From Chryseobacterium sp. PMSZPI (GTDB taxonomy: Bacteria > Bacteroidota > Bacteroidia > Flavobacteriales > Weeksellaceae), in contig NZ_PIZV01000016.1 in the NCBI RefSeq assembly GCF_002835665.1, positions 1-64,000 of the forward strand: a stretch of 64,000 nucleotides of DNA, read 5' to 3'. Within the stretch, counting starts at the first letter, position 1; every line of letters starts with the position of its first letter. The position numbers and the translations under genes were made by a program. Shown in pieces: positions 28,954-37,472 of this stretch. The notes beneath the pieces are model-generated. The model saw only the letters and a program-made list of their open reading frames with translations, did not search any database and was not told where the DNA came from.

Positions 28954-30249
28954 TTATAAATCTTGTCCTACAACATATTGCAGGTTTTCGTAGTATTGAT
29001 TAAGTTCTTTTTTAGTATCCAGTATGATCATTTTATTGCTGATGTACGTATCCAGAAAATCCATAAACTCCAACATACTGATATTCCTTAGCCTAAAGTT
29101 TTTCTCATGACTTACCAATAATCCATCTAATGTAGATTCATAGCTGTCGTCAATTTCTTCGGAAACTTTTTGTGTACGGATATAATTTCTAAAAACAGAA
29201 ACAATTTCATTCTCAGATTTCAATGTATTCTTGCGGGTTTCAAGTTTCATTTTTTCAATTTCGAGTTTTGCTTCCTGGATATTTCCTTTGTTGCGATCGA
29301 AAATCGGAAGATCAACCGAAACTCCTACTCCAATGAAATCTTTCATAATGTTTCCTCCCCTGTCATACCCTATGGAAACAGCAACGTCCGGTGTCTTCAT
29401 TGCATTTTGTATTTCCAGATTTTTCTCGGCATGTTTTTCCTTATTTTTTGAAATCAAAATATCGGGTCGGTTTTCTTTAGCTTTTTCCAACCATTGAGAT
29501 AATTCAACTTCTGAAAGTTGCTTCTCCGGCATAGTAAAAGAATCTGAAACAACGAGATAAGAATGGGACGGAATCATCAGTAAAGCTTTCAGCTCCACCT
29601 GCTGGTCTTCAATTTCCTGTTTCAACGAAATCAGTTTTTTCTTGAATTCAATTTCCTGCGCTTTTAAGCGGACGTACTCCGCTTTACTGATATTTCCTAG
29701 GTTTAATTGGTTTTGAAAGGACTTTGTTAATTTTTCAATGGAAGAAATCTGATTTTGATATATTTTTTGCTGTTCCTGATTGTACAGGATTTCAGTCATT
29801 GCATTTCTTAGCGTTTTTTTAAGCTCACGCAAAACCTCCTGCAGTTCATATTTCTCCCCTTCCACTTCAATCTTCTGGAGCTCAATATTTTTCCTTCTCT
29901 TACCTGCAGTCTGAATCACCTGTTCAATTTCGGCAGCAACCTGACTGGTTTTCCCCCAGTTTCCGATAAGTGCAGGCTGATCTTCTATATCGTAGGTCCT
30001 CCATAGATTAATTTCATTGACTGTCAATTTAGGATTCGGCCAATATTTAGCCTGAAGTGTTCTGGCTTCAGCTTGAGAGATTTCTAATTTCTGAGCTATA
30101 AGATCAAGGTTTTTAGCCAAAAACATAGCTTCCGCATCTTTCCTACTTAGAGTTAAAGTATCAGAAATTTGCGCACAAAAGAAACTGAAAAAATGAATAT
30201 AAAATAAAGTAAAAATAATCTTCTTCAAGGTCTCATATTTTAAGACCAC
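28954..30249 (-). CDS. TolC-family outer-membrane efflux protein (CzcC-like)
   Basis: A 431-residue outer-membrane channel of the metal efflux tripartite pump. The sequence has two repeated long coiled-coil halves with A-x-x-L-x-x-A-E patterns, as in OEP-family proteins. The listed start is GTG; an in-frame TTG at 30228 would give MKKIIFTLFYIHFFSFFCAQ, a cleaner signal peptide, and may be the true start. First gene of the efflux operon. Two copies of TAATATTAGA lie upstream (30263-30272, 30307-30316) and may bind the adjacent response regulator. Confidence 0.88.
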   Translation of the reverse strand: MVLKYETLKKIIFTLFYIHFFSFFCAQISDTLTLSRKDAEAMFLAKNLDLIAQKLEISQAEARTLQAKYWPNPKLTVNEINLWRTYDIEDQPALIGNWGKTSQVAAEIEQVIQTAGKRRKNIELQKIEVEGEKYELQEVLRELKKTLRNAMTEILYNQEQQKIYQNQISSIEKLTKSFQNQLNLGNISKAEYVRLKAQEIEFKKKLISLKQEIEDQQVELKALLMIPSHSYLVVSDSFTMPEKQLSEVELSQWLEKAKENRPDILISKNKEKHAEKNLEIQNAMKTPDVAVSIGYDRGGNIMKDFIGVGVSVDLPIFDRNKGNIQEAKLEIEKMKLETRKNTLKSENEIVSVFRNYIRTQKVSEEIDDSYESTLDGLLVSHEKNFRLRNISMLEFMDFLDTYISNKMIILDTKKELNQYYENLQYVVGQDL

Positions 30250-30262
30250 AAAGCTATTTTTC

Positions 30263-30316
30263 TAATATTAGACTCAATTTCGAGTAGAATTAAAATTCAA
30301 TTAGTTTAATATTAGA
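30263..30316 (-). promoter_or_regulatory. Possible regulator site: direct repeats upstream of efflux operon
   Basis: TAATATTAGA occurs at 30263-30272 (within the palindrome TCTAATATTAGA) and at 30307-30316, 44 bases apart, about four helical turns. Their position between the sensor kinase gene and the first efflux gene fits response-regulator control. Inferred only. Confidence 0.4.
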
Positions 30317-30483
30317 GTTTGATTAGAATAGGTTGGGATATATTTTTAATTCTCGCAAATGAGGGAGATTAAGCAGGTTTTTTAAACACAAATTGCACAA
30401 ATACTTTTCACAAATAACACTATTATTCTACTTGAAAAGCCTATCCATGAACATCTGTGGAAATCTGAATAATCTGTGGGAAA

Positions 30484-31845
30484 TTATAAACCAGAAGGAA
30501 AAGCAAGCATAACACTCGTACCAACATTTACTGTAGAATCAATTTTCATTTTGATATTATGATTATCAAAAATACTTTTGGATAATGATAACCCAATTCC
30601 GCTTCCTTTAATATTGTCAACATTTTTACCCCGGTAAAAAGTTTCAGAAACTTTCAGAAGATCTTCAGGAGATATTCCCTTTCCCTGATCTCTTACTTCA
30701 ATGTTTAAATATTGATTTTTTTCCAACAACGTAATGACTACGGGATGATCGTGGGAATATTTAATAGCATTCTCCACAATATTGTACAAAGCCAGGTAGA
30801 GCAATGTCTCATTTCCGGGAAACTCTAATAATCCAGGTTTTGTAACCTGCAAATCTATTTTAAGCGAAGAGTTTTTTTCTTTAGCTCTGGGTTCTAATTT
30901 TTCATAAATTTTCCAGATCAGCTCGTCCATTCTTACCGGCTTGTGAGATGCTTCAAGCTTAGTCATTCCCGACATCAGCAAAAGATTATTAAGAATACTT
31001 TCAATTTCATAGACATTTTCCAATGATTCTTTAGCTACAGTCCGGTATTCTTCAGGAGTACGATCTTTTTGGGCAAAAACTTCAAGATTCCCTGAGATAG
31101 CAGCCAATGGAGTTTTAAACTCATGAGAAACATAATTGATAAAATTCTGTTGTAAAAGTACATTTTCTGAAATCCTTCCCAATAACTTGTTATAAGATTT
31201 GATCAGCTCTTCAATTTCATCGTTGGTATTGGTAGAAGTAATCGCTGTAGAAATATTGCTATAATCTACACTATTGATGCGTTCTACCACATTTGAAATA
31301 GGCTTATATACAATCTTAGAAAGGTATCGGCTCAAAAAATAAATTGCCAATAATCCAATAATCAGTACAGAAAACATGATAATGGAGAGCCTCAGAATTT
31401 GTGAACGGAACGAATCATTAGGAGATTTGACAAACACTACAAAATCACCCTGATTATCAGGATAAAAAATTCCGTAGTAGAATTGATTATCAGACATAAA
31501 CTCTGTCCCTTTATTATTTCTGGCTGCTTTTAAATGAAAAGGTTTGATATTTTCATCATTCAAATTCTGTCCGAAAGTCACTTCATTGTTCTGATTATAA
31601 ACCGCAACTCTGTTATTTTGAATCAAATGATTATACTCTTTTTTGATCTGAGCATGTCTGTCTTTTGGAAGCTCATCTTTTTCCAGATAGTAAATTGCAG
31701 AAATAAGTGCCGTGTTCCTTAATTTTTCAAAATAAGAAATTTTAGTACTATCATAATAAGCAAAAAATATCACCAGAAATGTGATGATAGAAACAATTCC
31801 AAACGATAAGCTCGAAATAAGAGTAAATCTGTTCCTTAATGTCAT
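30484..31845 (-). CDS. Sensor histidine kinase (CusS/CzcS-like)
   Basis: A 453-residue kinase with two membrane helices (about residues 10-31 and 151-172) flanking a periplasmic sensor of about 120 residues, then a HAMP linker. The dimerisation/phosphoacceptor motif is NYVSHEFKTPLAAISG near residue 240. ATP-binding motifs are NIVENAIKYS, DQGKGIS and GSGIGLSL. It starts one base after the response regulator stop and precedes the metal efflux operon, so sensing of periplasmic metal is likely. The ligand is not evident. Confidence 0.92.
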   Translation of the reverse strand: MTLRNRFTLISSLSFGIVSIITFLVIFFAYYDSTKISYFEKLRNTALISAIYYLEKDELPKDRHAQIKKEYNHLIQNNRVAVYNQNNEVTFGQNLNDENIKPFHLKAARNNKGTEFMSDNQFYYGIFYPDNQGDFVVFVKSPNDSFRSQILRLSIIMFSVLIIGLLAIYFLSRYLSKIVYKPISNVVERINSVDYSNISTAITSTNTNDEIEELIKSYNKLLGRISENVLLQQNFINYVSHEFKTPLAAISGNLEVFAQKDRTPEEYRTVAKESLENVYEIESILNNLLLMSGMTKLEASHKPVRMDELIWKIYEKLEPRAKEKNSSLKIDLQVTKPGLLEFPGNETLLYLALYNIVENAIKYSHDHPVVITLLEKNQYLNIEVRDQGKGISPEDLLKVSETFYRGKNVDNIKGSGIGLSLSKSIFDNHNIKMKIDSTVNVGTSVMLAFPSGL

Positions 31846-31846
31846 T

Positions 31847-32521
31847 TTAGTCTTTAATCAGATATCCTGTTCCTTTTACTGTGTGGATAATTTTCTGGTC
31901 AGATTCATCAATTTTATTACGGACGTAAGATATATATACGTCCACTACATTCGTACTATTGTCAAAATCAATTCCCCAAACATTTTGCAATATCTGGGTT
32001 CGGCTTAATACTTTATTTTTATTTTCCATTAAAAAAGTAAAAAGCTTGTATTCTGTAGGAGAAAATTCAATATCCTTACTATTTTGGGATACTTTATGAA
32101 GGTGAGTATCAATCGTAATACCACCACATGTTAAGAACTGATCTTCTTTTTGATAAGTTAATTTATTTCGTCTTGTAAGGGCTTTGATTCTTGAAATAAG
32201 TTCTTCAAAATGGAATGGTTTAGATAAATAATCATCTGCACCCAGATCCAACATTTTGATTTTATCATCCGGACTATTTAAAGCACTCAATACAATAATC
32301 GGAGTATAATTCCCTTTAAATCGTATAATCTGGGTAAGTTGCATCCCATCCAATCCGGGAAGCATAATATCCATTAAGATAATATCAAAATCATATGAAT
32401 TAAGAAATTCACGTGCTTTTTCTCCCGAATCTGCAAGCGTCATGCTATACCCTGCTTCGGAAAGCCCCTTCATCAAAAAGTTACTAATTCTTTGATCATC
32501 TTCTACCAACAAAATATTCAT
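31847..32521 (-). CDS. OmpR-family response regulator (CusR/CzcR-like)
   Basis: A 224-residue regulator: receiver domain with VEDDQRISN at the start, phosphoacceptor Asp 51 in IILMDIMLPGLDGM and Lys in DYLSKPFHFEEL, then a winged-helix DNA-binding domain (about residues 125-224) with SPTEYKLFTFLM and VVDVYISYVRNKI. It forms the pair with the kinase immediately downstream. Likely target is the CzcC-CzcB-CzcA-like operon on the same strand. Confidence 0.94.
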   Translation of the reverse strand: MNILLVEDDQRISNFLMKGLSEAGYSMTLADSGEKAREFLNSYDFDIILMDIMLPGLDGMQLTQIIRFKGNYTPIIVLSALNSPDDKIKMLDLGADDYLSKPFHFEELISRIKALTRRNKLTYQKEDQFLTCGGITIDTHLHKVSQNSKDIEFSPTEYKLFTFLMENKNKVLSRTQILQNVWGIDFDNSTNVVDVYISYVRNKIDESDQKIIHTVKGTGYLIKD

Positions 32522-32624
32522 CCGTTTCTGAAATTTCCTATAAATATAAGTATTCTAATTCAGAAAGGGAATCACAAGCGAGAAGCTGATTTTTTCACCA
32601 CTTTTTCCGGAGCCCTCGGAACTC

Positions 32625-32657
32625 TTGTCCAACTTATGCCCTTTTTTCATAATTTTG
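32625..32657 (+). promoter_or_regulatory. Promoter of rmuC, possibly leaderless
   Basis: TTG at 32625-32627 and TAATTTTG at 32650-32657 (22-base spacer). The start codon at 32662 begins only 5 bases after the box, so the transcript may begin at or near the ATG. Confidence 0.5.
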
Positions 32658-32661
32658 GAAG

Positions 32662-34167
32662 ATGGAGATGATATATTTAATTATTGGATGTATTGCAGGC
32701 GGAGTACTGGGTGCAGTTATTTTATATTTTGCGTTGAAATCCTCAATGGTTTCAAGAAGTTCTTATGATGAATTAAATACTTTATACATAAAAAGTAATT
32801 CGGACTTTGCAAATGCCAATCAAAAAATCCAAGAGCTCAACCAGGAAGTTCACAAAGAAAAAGAACAAAATCTTCTACATCAGGATTTATTGAACGATCT
32901 TAAAAATGAATTTGCCAAAATCTCTGCTGAATATTCTTCGTTGAATACTCAGTTCCAGGAATTGAAACAACTCAATTTTAAACAAACCAATTATATTGAA
33001 ACACTAATTACAGAGAAACAGGATATTTTTGCTAAAAATTCAGAGCTTTCCGCAAAAAATGACAGCCTTCAACAATCCTTGGAGACTCAAAAAGAAGAAA
33101 TCACAAAAATCCAGGAAGAATCTAAACTGCAGTTTGAAAATTTAGCCAATAAGATTTTAGAAGAGAAAACAGAAAAGTTTACTACTTTAAATCAAAATAA
33201 TCTCAAAAATATACTGGAACCTTTTCAAGAGAAAATTGCCGACTTAAAAAACAAGGTTAATGAAGCGTATGAAAAAGAAAATAAGGAACGTTTCTCATTG
33301 GCTGAAAAAGTAAAAGAACTTGCAGAATTGAACCAACAAATTTCTGATGATGCAAAAAAATTAACCAGAGCTTTAAAAGGCGAAAGCAAAACTCAGGGAA
33401 ATTGGGGCGAAATGATTCTGGAAAGCATCCTTGAAAAATCAGGATTAGTAAAAGGAAGAGAATATTTCCTCGAACATGAGCTACGCGATGAGGACAACAA
33501 TGCCCTATTTTCCGAATTTTCAGGTAAAAAAATGCGTCCGGATGCCGTTGTAAAATATCCGGATGAAAGAAATGTGATTATTGATTCTAAAGTTTCGTTG
33601 ACAGCATTTACAGAATTGGTAGACGAAACGGACGCTGATGTATACGCCATCAAACTCAACCAGCATTTGGGTTCTATTAAAAATCATATTACCCAATTGA
33701 GTCAGAAAGCCTATGATGATTATGGAAAATCATTAGACTTTGTTATGATGTTCATCCCAAGTGAACCAGCTTATATCGCAGCAATGCAGGCTGACCAAAA
33801 TCTTTGGAATTACGCCTATGAAAGAAGGATTCTATTACTAAACCCAAGTAATCTTATTACTTCTCTTAAATTGATTGCAGATCTCTGGAAGCGCGAATAT
33901 CAAAACAGAAACTCTATGGAAATAGCGGAACGCGGTGCCAAACTCTATGACAAATTTGTAGGATTTGTGGAAAATCTGGAAAAAGTAGGAAGAAACCTGG
34001 ATCAGGCTAAAAACGTATACAATGATGCCTATAAACAACTTCACACCGGAAATGACAATCTAATTATTCAAACTCAAAAACTGAAATCATTAGGTATCAA
34101 AAATAAAAAAGATTTACCTCAGAGCCTTGTCGACAATAGCAATATCATAGATTCATCCGAAAACTAA
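32662..34167 (+). CDS. rmuC: DNA recombination protein RmuC
   Basis: A 501-residue protein limiting inversion-type recombination at short inverted repeats; relatives have a restriction-endonuclease-like core. An N-terminal membrane helix (IYLIIGCIAGGVLGAVILYF) is followed by a coiled coil (about residues 35-240) and the RmuC domain with KTQGNWGEMILESILEKSGL near residue 247, then the IDSKVSL strand and FMMFIPSEPAY. Another ATG at 32668 is an alternative start. It is 5 bases upstream of a small membrane protein gene, probably co-transcribed. Confidence 0.93.
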   Translation: MEMIYLIIGCIAGGVLGAVILYFALKSSMVSRSSYDELNTLYIKSNSDFANANQKIQELNQEVHKEKEQNLLHQDLLNDLKNEFAKISAEYSSLNTQFQELKQLNFKQTNYIETLITEKQDIFAKNSELSAKNDSLQQSLETQKEEITKIQEESKLQFENLANKILEEKTEKFTTLNQNNLKNILEPFQEKIADLKNKVNEAYEKENKERFSLAEKVKELAELNQQISDDAKKLTRALKGESKTQGNWGEMILESILEKSGLVKGREYFLEHELRDEDNNALFSEFSGKKMRPDAVVKYPDERNVIIDSKVSLTAFTELVDETDADVYAIKLNQHLGSIKNHITQLSQKAYDDYGKSLDFVMMFIPSEPAYIAAMQADQNLWNYAYERRILLLNPSNLITSLKLIADLWKREYQNRNSMEIAERGAKLYDKFVGFVENLEKVGRNLDQAKNVYNDAYKQLHTGNDNLIIQTQKLKSLGIKNKKDLPQSLVDNSNIIDSSEN

Positions 34168-34172
34168 ACCTT

Positions 34173-34598
34173 ATGAAAAAGATATACATTACCCTTATTT
34201 TGAGCATCATTCTCTTTATTGTATCTCTTTTTTTTACCGCAGTCTATATAAGTAATAATAAAGGAGAAATGCCGGCCATAGATTGTTTTCTCTTAGGTTG
34301 GGCAGAATCAGATGGTGGTTTTTTCGTTTGGCTGGCCAATCCACTACTCTTTATTTCGGCTATTGCTTTATTAATGCAACAAGTAAAAGTGTCAACTGTA
34401 CTGAGTTTACTTGCAGTCTGTCTATCTTTATCTTATCTGTTTTTTGGAGAAATAACGGTTGATGAAGCAGGACATCAATATCCTATACTTTCTTATGGAC
34501 TGGGATATTATCTTTGGGTCGCAAGTTGTCTTACTCTGTTTATTGGAAATATTATCATACTAAAGCCCCTCGGAAAACAGACAGATAAAACCATTTAA
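34173..34598 (+). CDS. Hypothetical four-helix membrane protein
   Basis: A 141-residue protein with four predicted membrane helices (residues about 5-26, 52-70, 77-94 and 115-134). The loop between the first two contains MPAIDCFLLGWAESDGG. No conserved family motif was recognised. The start is 5 bases after the rmuC stop, suggesting an operon. Function unknown. Confidence 0.7.
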   Translation: MKKIYITLILSIILFIVSLFFTAVYISNNKGEMPAIDCFLLGWAESDGGFFVWLANPLLFISAIALLMQQVKVSTVLSLLAVCLSLSYLFFGEITVDEAGHQYPILSYGLGYYLWVASCLTLFIGNIIILKPLGKQTDKTI

Positions 34599-34687
34599 AA
34601 AAAATTACTACGAAATTCTTTTTTCCATAAGTTCTCTATTTCGGAGCACCCGAAGAAATGATTATATGCTCAATCATAAATTTTGCA

Positions 34688-34695
34688 TAATTTTG
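34688..34695 (+). promoter_or_regulatory. -7 box abutting the methyltransferase start (candidate leaderless mRNA)
   Basis: TAATTTTG ends 4 bases before the ATG at 34700. The expected transcription start would fall on or next to the start codon. A -33 TTG is not clear. Confidence 0.45.
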
Positions 34696-34699
34696 CGGC

Positions 34700-35467
34700 A
34701 TGTTGATAGAAAGTTTTCAAAACGATAAAATAAAACATGTCACTAAGCTTCTTACTGACAACAGATTCCGTAAAAAATCAAAAGTATTTGTTGTTGAAGG
34801 ACAACAGGAAAACGAAAGAGCAGTCCAATATCATTTTGAACCTTTAGAATATTTTATTTGTGAAAATATATTTAAAGGAAAAACTCCTGATGGAAAGATT
34901 CATTATGTAAGCGATAAGGTTTATGAAAAAATAGCTTATCGAGGAAGCTCAGAAGGGATTATCGGAATATACAATGCTAAAGAGGTCCCTCTTTCCTCCT
35001 TTGCTCCAAAAGATAATTCTACAGTAATTATTGTAGAAGGAGTAGAAAAACCGGGTAACCTTGGTGCTATTTTAAGAAGTTGTGAAGCATTTGGCATTGA
35101 TGCTCTTATTGTTGCCGATGGAAAAACGGATTTTTATAATCCGAATGTGATCAGATCCAGTGTAGGATGTCTTTTCGGGATGGAAGTATATCAAGCTGAG
35201 AATGAAGAAACCCTGGAATTCCTTCAGAAAAACAAATTCAATATCTATACAACGCTTATGGATGAGAGAGCAGAACATCTTTACAAAAGAGATTTTACCC
35301 AGCGTTCTGCGGTATTATTTGGCACTGAACATTCAGGGTTGAGTGATTTCTGGATAGGAAAAGGCATAAACACATTAATTCCTATGGCAGGAAGCATAGA
35401 CTCTTTGAACCTGAGTAATGCAGTTGCCATTACCTGCTATGAATCTTTAAAACAAAAGAAAGGATAA
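34700..35467 (+). CDS. TrmH/SpoU-family RNA 2'-O-methyltransferase
   Basis: A 255-residue SPOUT enzyme transferring methyl from S-adenosylmethionine to a ribose 2'-OH in tRNA or rRNA. The N-terminal substrate-binding domain (about residues 1-95) is followed by the knotted catalytic domain with VEKPGNLGAILRSCEAFGID near residue 113, LFGTEHSGLS near residue 208 and IPMAGSIDSLNLSNAVAI near residue 227. It resembles TsnR/RlmB-type proteins; the exact target nucleotide cannot be assigned. No recognisable Shine-Dalgarno and a -7 box directly upstream suggest a leaderless transcript. Confidence 0.92.
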   Translation: MLIESFQNDKIKHVTKLLTDNRFRKKSKVFVVEGQQENERAVQYHFEPLEYFICENIFKGKTPDGKIHYVSDKVYEKIAYRGSSEGIIGIYNAKEVPLSSFAPKDNSTVIIVEGVEKPGNLGAILRSCEAFGIDALIVADGKTDFYNPNVIRSSVGCLFGMEVYQAENEETLEFLQKNKFNIYTTLMDERAEHLYKRDFTQRSAVLFGTEHSGLSDFWIGKGINTLIPMAGSIDSLNLSNAVAITCYESLKQKKG

Positions 35468-35481
35468 GTTATCAGTATTTC

Positions 35482-35730
35482 GGATACAAGAGCAAAAGTT
35501 GTGGGGCTTGGAATATTTAGATCCGTTTAATTTTTAAATTTCGCGCAAAGGATTTCTATTATCCGGTATTGTATTTTAGAGAGCAAAGCCTGAATCAATT
35601 GTATTGATTCTTTCTAAGCATACGCCTATCTACATCGCTTTATCAGCGACTTTTGTCACTTTCTTAGCTCTCTTATCAATAATGAATTGAATCTTGTCTA
35701 TGCGTTGAAATAAAATTTCAATATAAAGCA
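35482..35730 (+). repeat. MITE family 1, copy A (right end truncated)
   Basis: Starts with GGATACAAGAGCAAAAGTTG, a variant of the family terminus GGATCA-n-GCAAAAGTTGTGG. Internal hairpins GAATCAATTGTATTGATTC and GCGAC / GTCAC are shared with copies near 47005-47310 and 48830-49490. It runs out at the A-tract of the lipoprotein terminator, lacking the right terminus. No open reading frame. Confidence 0.8.
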
Positions 35731-35731
35731 T

Positions 35732-35761
35732 AAAAAAACCGTTTCACTGGGTGAAACGGTT
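35732..35761 (-). terminator. Terminator of Ala-rich lipoprotein gene
   Basis: Stem AACCGTTTCAC / GTGAAACGGTT with a 3-base loop, followed on the minus strand by seven T. It lies 26 bases after the stop. Confidence 0.88.
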
Positions 35762-35786
35762 CCTTTATTTTTAAGCTAAGCTAAAA

Positions 35787-36125
35787 TTATTTTTTAGCAG
35801 CGTCTTTTGCAGCATCTTTAGCAGCATCAGCAGCTCCTTTAGCAGCATCAGCAGCTCCTTTAGCAGCGTCAGCAGCACCTTTAGCAGCATCTTTAGCAAC
35901 TTCAGCACCAGCAGCAGTTGTAGCAGCAGCAGCATCTTTAGCAGCACCTACAGCAGTAGTAGCAGCAGAATCAACAACTTTAGCAGCAGAATCAACTACA
36001 ACAGCAGCAGAATCAGCAGTAACAGCAGCTGAATCAGTAGCTCCTTCAGTAGCAGTAGCTTCAGTTTTTTTACAAGCAACTAGAGAGATTGCAGCGATAG
36101 CAGCTACGAATAATGACTTTTTCAT
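35787..36125 (-). CDS. Alanine-rich repeat lipoprotein
   Basis: A 112-residue lipoprotein. MKKSLFVAAIAAISLVAC gives a lipobox with Cys 18, followed by a mature part almost entirely of Ala, Asp, Lys, Val and Thr. Units such as DSAAVV and KGAADAA recur, with four or more copies near the C-terminus, making an amphipathic helix like LEA or apolipoprotein repeats. The DNA is a corresponding run of GCAGCA/AGCAGC codons. Function unknown; a surface or stress role is only a guess. It is divergent to the gene at 36309 and has a TACCTTTG -7 box on the minus strand (36202-36195). Confidence 0.75.
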   Translation of the reverse strand: MKKSLFVAAIAAISLVACKKTEATATEGATDSAAVTADSAAVVVDSAAKVVDSAATTAVGAAKDAAAATTAAGAEVAKDAAKGAADAAKGAADAAKGAADAAKDAAKDAAKK

Positions 36126-36216
36126 AATAAATTAAATTTAATTTTGTTAATATTGTTTTATAAAATTTTCTTCTGTTCTGTTATTTGAACAAGACAAAGG
36201 TAGAGCAGTTAGAAAA

Positions 36217-36265
36217 TTTGTTTATGAAAAATAATTGTAATACCTTTGTAAAATAGTTTTACAAA
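36217..36265 (+). promoter_or_regulatory. Promoter of gene 36309 with overlapping palindrome
   Basis: TTTG (36217-36220), 20-base spacer and TACCTTTG (36241-36248) match the consensus. A perfect inverted repeat TTTGTAAAA-TAG-TTTTACAAA (36245-36265) overlaps the -7 box and start site, so a repressor or autoregulator may act here. Confidence 0.65.
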
Positions 36266-36308
36266 AAAACATAACTGATAATCAATAATTTAATTATTTT
36301 TTAAAAAA

Positions 36309-37472
36309 TTGACAGATTTAGATCTATTACACTTTGAACAGCTAAAAAAGGATGTCCAAGGTCAATATTTAAAAGAATACACTCCTTCCTTTGATGATAT
36401 TTCAAAATGGAAGGGAATCGATATTATATATTTCCAGGAAGACCTTCGCAAAAAAGCCAAAGGAAACATCAGCGAAAAATCATTTTATACCTATTTCAAA
36501 ACTTCACCGGTTACTAAATTACCGAGGATCGACATGCTCAATTTACTGAGTATTTATGCGGGATATGATTCTTGGTATGATTTCAAAAAGCAACATCTTT
36601 TTGCCGGAGAATTACTACAGGAAAATGAAAATTTAGAAGATGAAGATATTCAGGAATTAGAAAAAATCGTTGCCGAGTCTCCTGAGCTTCAAAAAAATGA
36701 AATTCAACCTGAAAAAGCTGAAAACAACACCCTCGAAAATACAGATTTACAAAAATCAATCACTGAAAATCAACCGGTTAATAAAACAGCACCTACAATA
36801 AATGATATTGAAATTTCAACGACATCGCCTAAGAAAAACTTCTTCAAAAAAAATGCCTGGGCACTTGTTACTTCGGTTTTAATCGCCATAACCGGACTAT
36901 TAGGTTTTAAAGATGTTCTTTTTTCTAAAACATATAAATATTGTTTCACAGATAAAGACCGTGGAGTTTCAGTCATTAATACTTTAGAAATACGCGTTAT
37001 TAAGCAAAACGAATCACCCCTTCTCTATAAAATAAAACCGGGAGAATGTTTTTATTATTCCACAAAGGATAAGAATATAAAGATGCAGATCAATGCTCCT
37101 TTCTATGAATATCTGGAAGTAAACAGAAACCTTGAAAATGCCCCGGAGGAAGAAATGATTGAATTAAAACCGGATGACTATAAAATGGCGGTTAATTATT
37201 TCTCCGTAAAAGATGCCAACGGAAATCCGGAACTTTTAAAACAAAAAAGAAATCAACTGGAAAACCTGATCAGCAATAATGCTGTAATATATCAGGTATA
37301 TGACAATAACACCTATGGTATAGAAAGACTAGACAAACAAAAGTATATCACCTTAGTAACCACTCCTACAACCTCATTGAAAAACCTGAGCGTTATAGAA
37401 ATGAAAAAAGATAAAGGAAAGATTATATCCATCAAATTTAAAATTGCCTCCACAGATGAAAAGAATAAATAA
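36309..37472 (+). CDS. Single-pass membrane protein with HTH-like N-terminal domain
   Basis: A 387-residue protein starting at a TTG codon (MTDLDLLHFEQLKKDVQGQY); no in-frame ATG gives an equally long product. Residues 30-100 carry SEKSFYTYFK and RIDMLNLLSIYAGYDSWYDF, the pattern of a Bacteroidota N-terminal helix-turn-helix-like domain. A charged linker and a membrane helix (NAWALVTSVLIAITGLLGF, about residues 181-199) follow, then a periplasmic domain of about 185 residues. It may be a membrane-bound regulator. The palindromic promoter fits autoregulation. It overlaps the start of the next lipoprotein gene. Confidence 0.7.
   Translation: MTDLDLLHFEQLKKDVQGQYLKEYTPSFDDISKWKGIDIIYFQEDLRKKAKGNISEKSFYTYFKTSPVTKLPRIDMLNLLSIYAGYDSWYDFKKQHLFAGELLQENENLEDEDIQELEKIVAESPELQKNEIQPEKAENNTLENTDLQKSITENQPVNKTAPTINDIEISTTSPKKNFFKKNAWALVTSVLIAITGLLGFKDVLFSKTYKYCFTDKDRGVSVINTLEIRVIKQNESPLLYKIKPGECFYYSTKDKNIKMQINAPFYEYLEVNRNLENAPEEEMIELKPDDYKMAVNYFSVKDANGNPELLKQKRNQLENLISNNAVIYQVYDNNTYGIERLDKQKYITLVTTPTTSLKNLSVIEMKKDKGKIISIKFKIASTDEKNK

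Larger units (their letters stand above)
35468..35786. other. Intergenic region holding a truncated MITE copy and a terminator
   Basis: The region between the methyltransferase and the Ala-rich lipoprotein gene is almost wholly the mobile repeat at 35482-35730 plus the terminator at 35732-35761. No additional coding sequence. Confidence 0.7.

Noticed and set aside
30360..30480. CACAAAT-rich stretch upstream of the histidine kinase end considered as a repeat family
   Set aside because: No second copy with clear similarity was found in the window.
35820..36060. GCAGCA-rich stretch as a CRISPR or microsatellite
   Set aside because: The repeats are in-frame Ala codons of a lipoprotein, with no spacers of even length.
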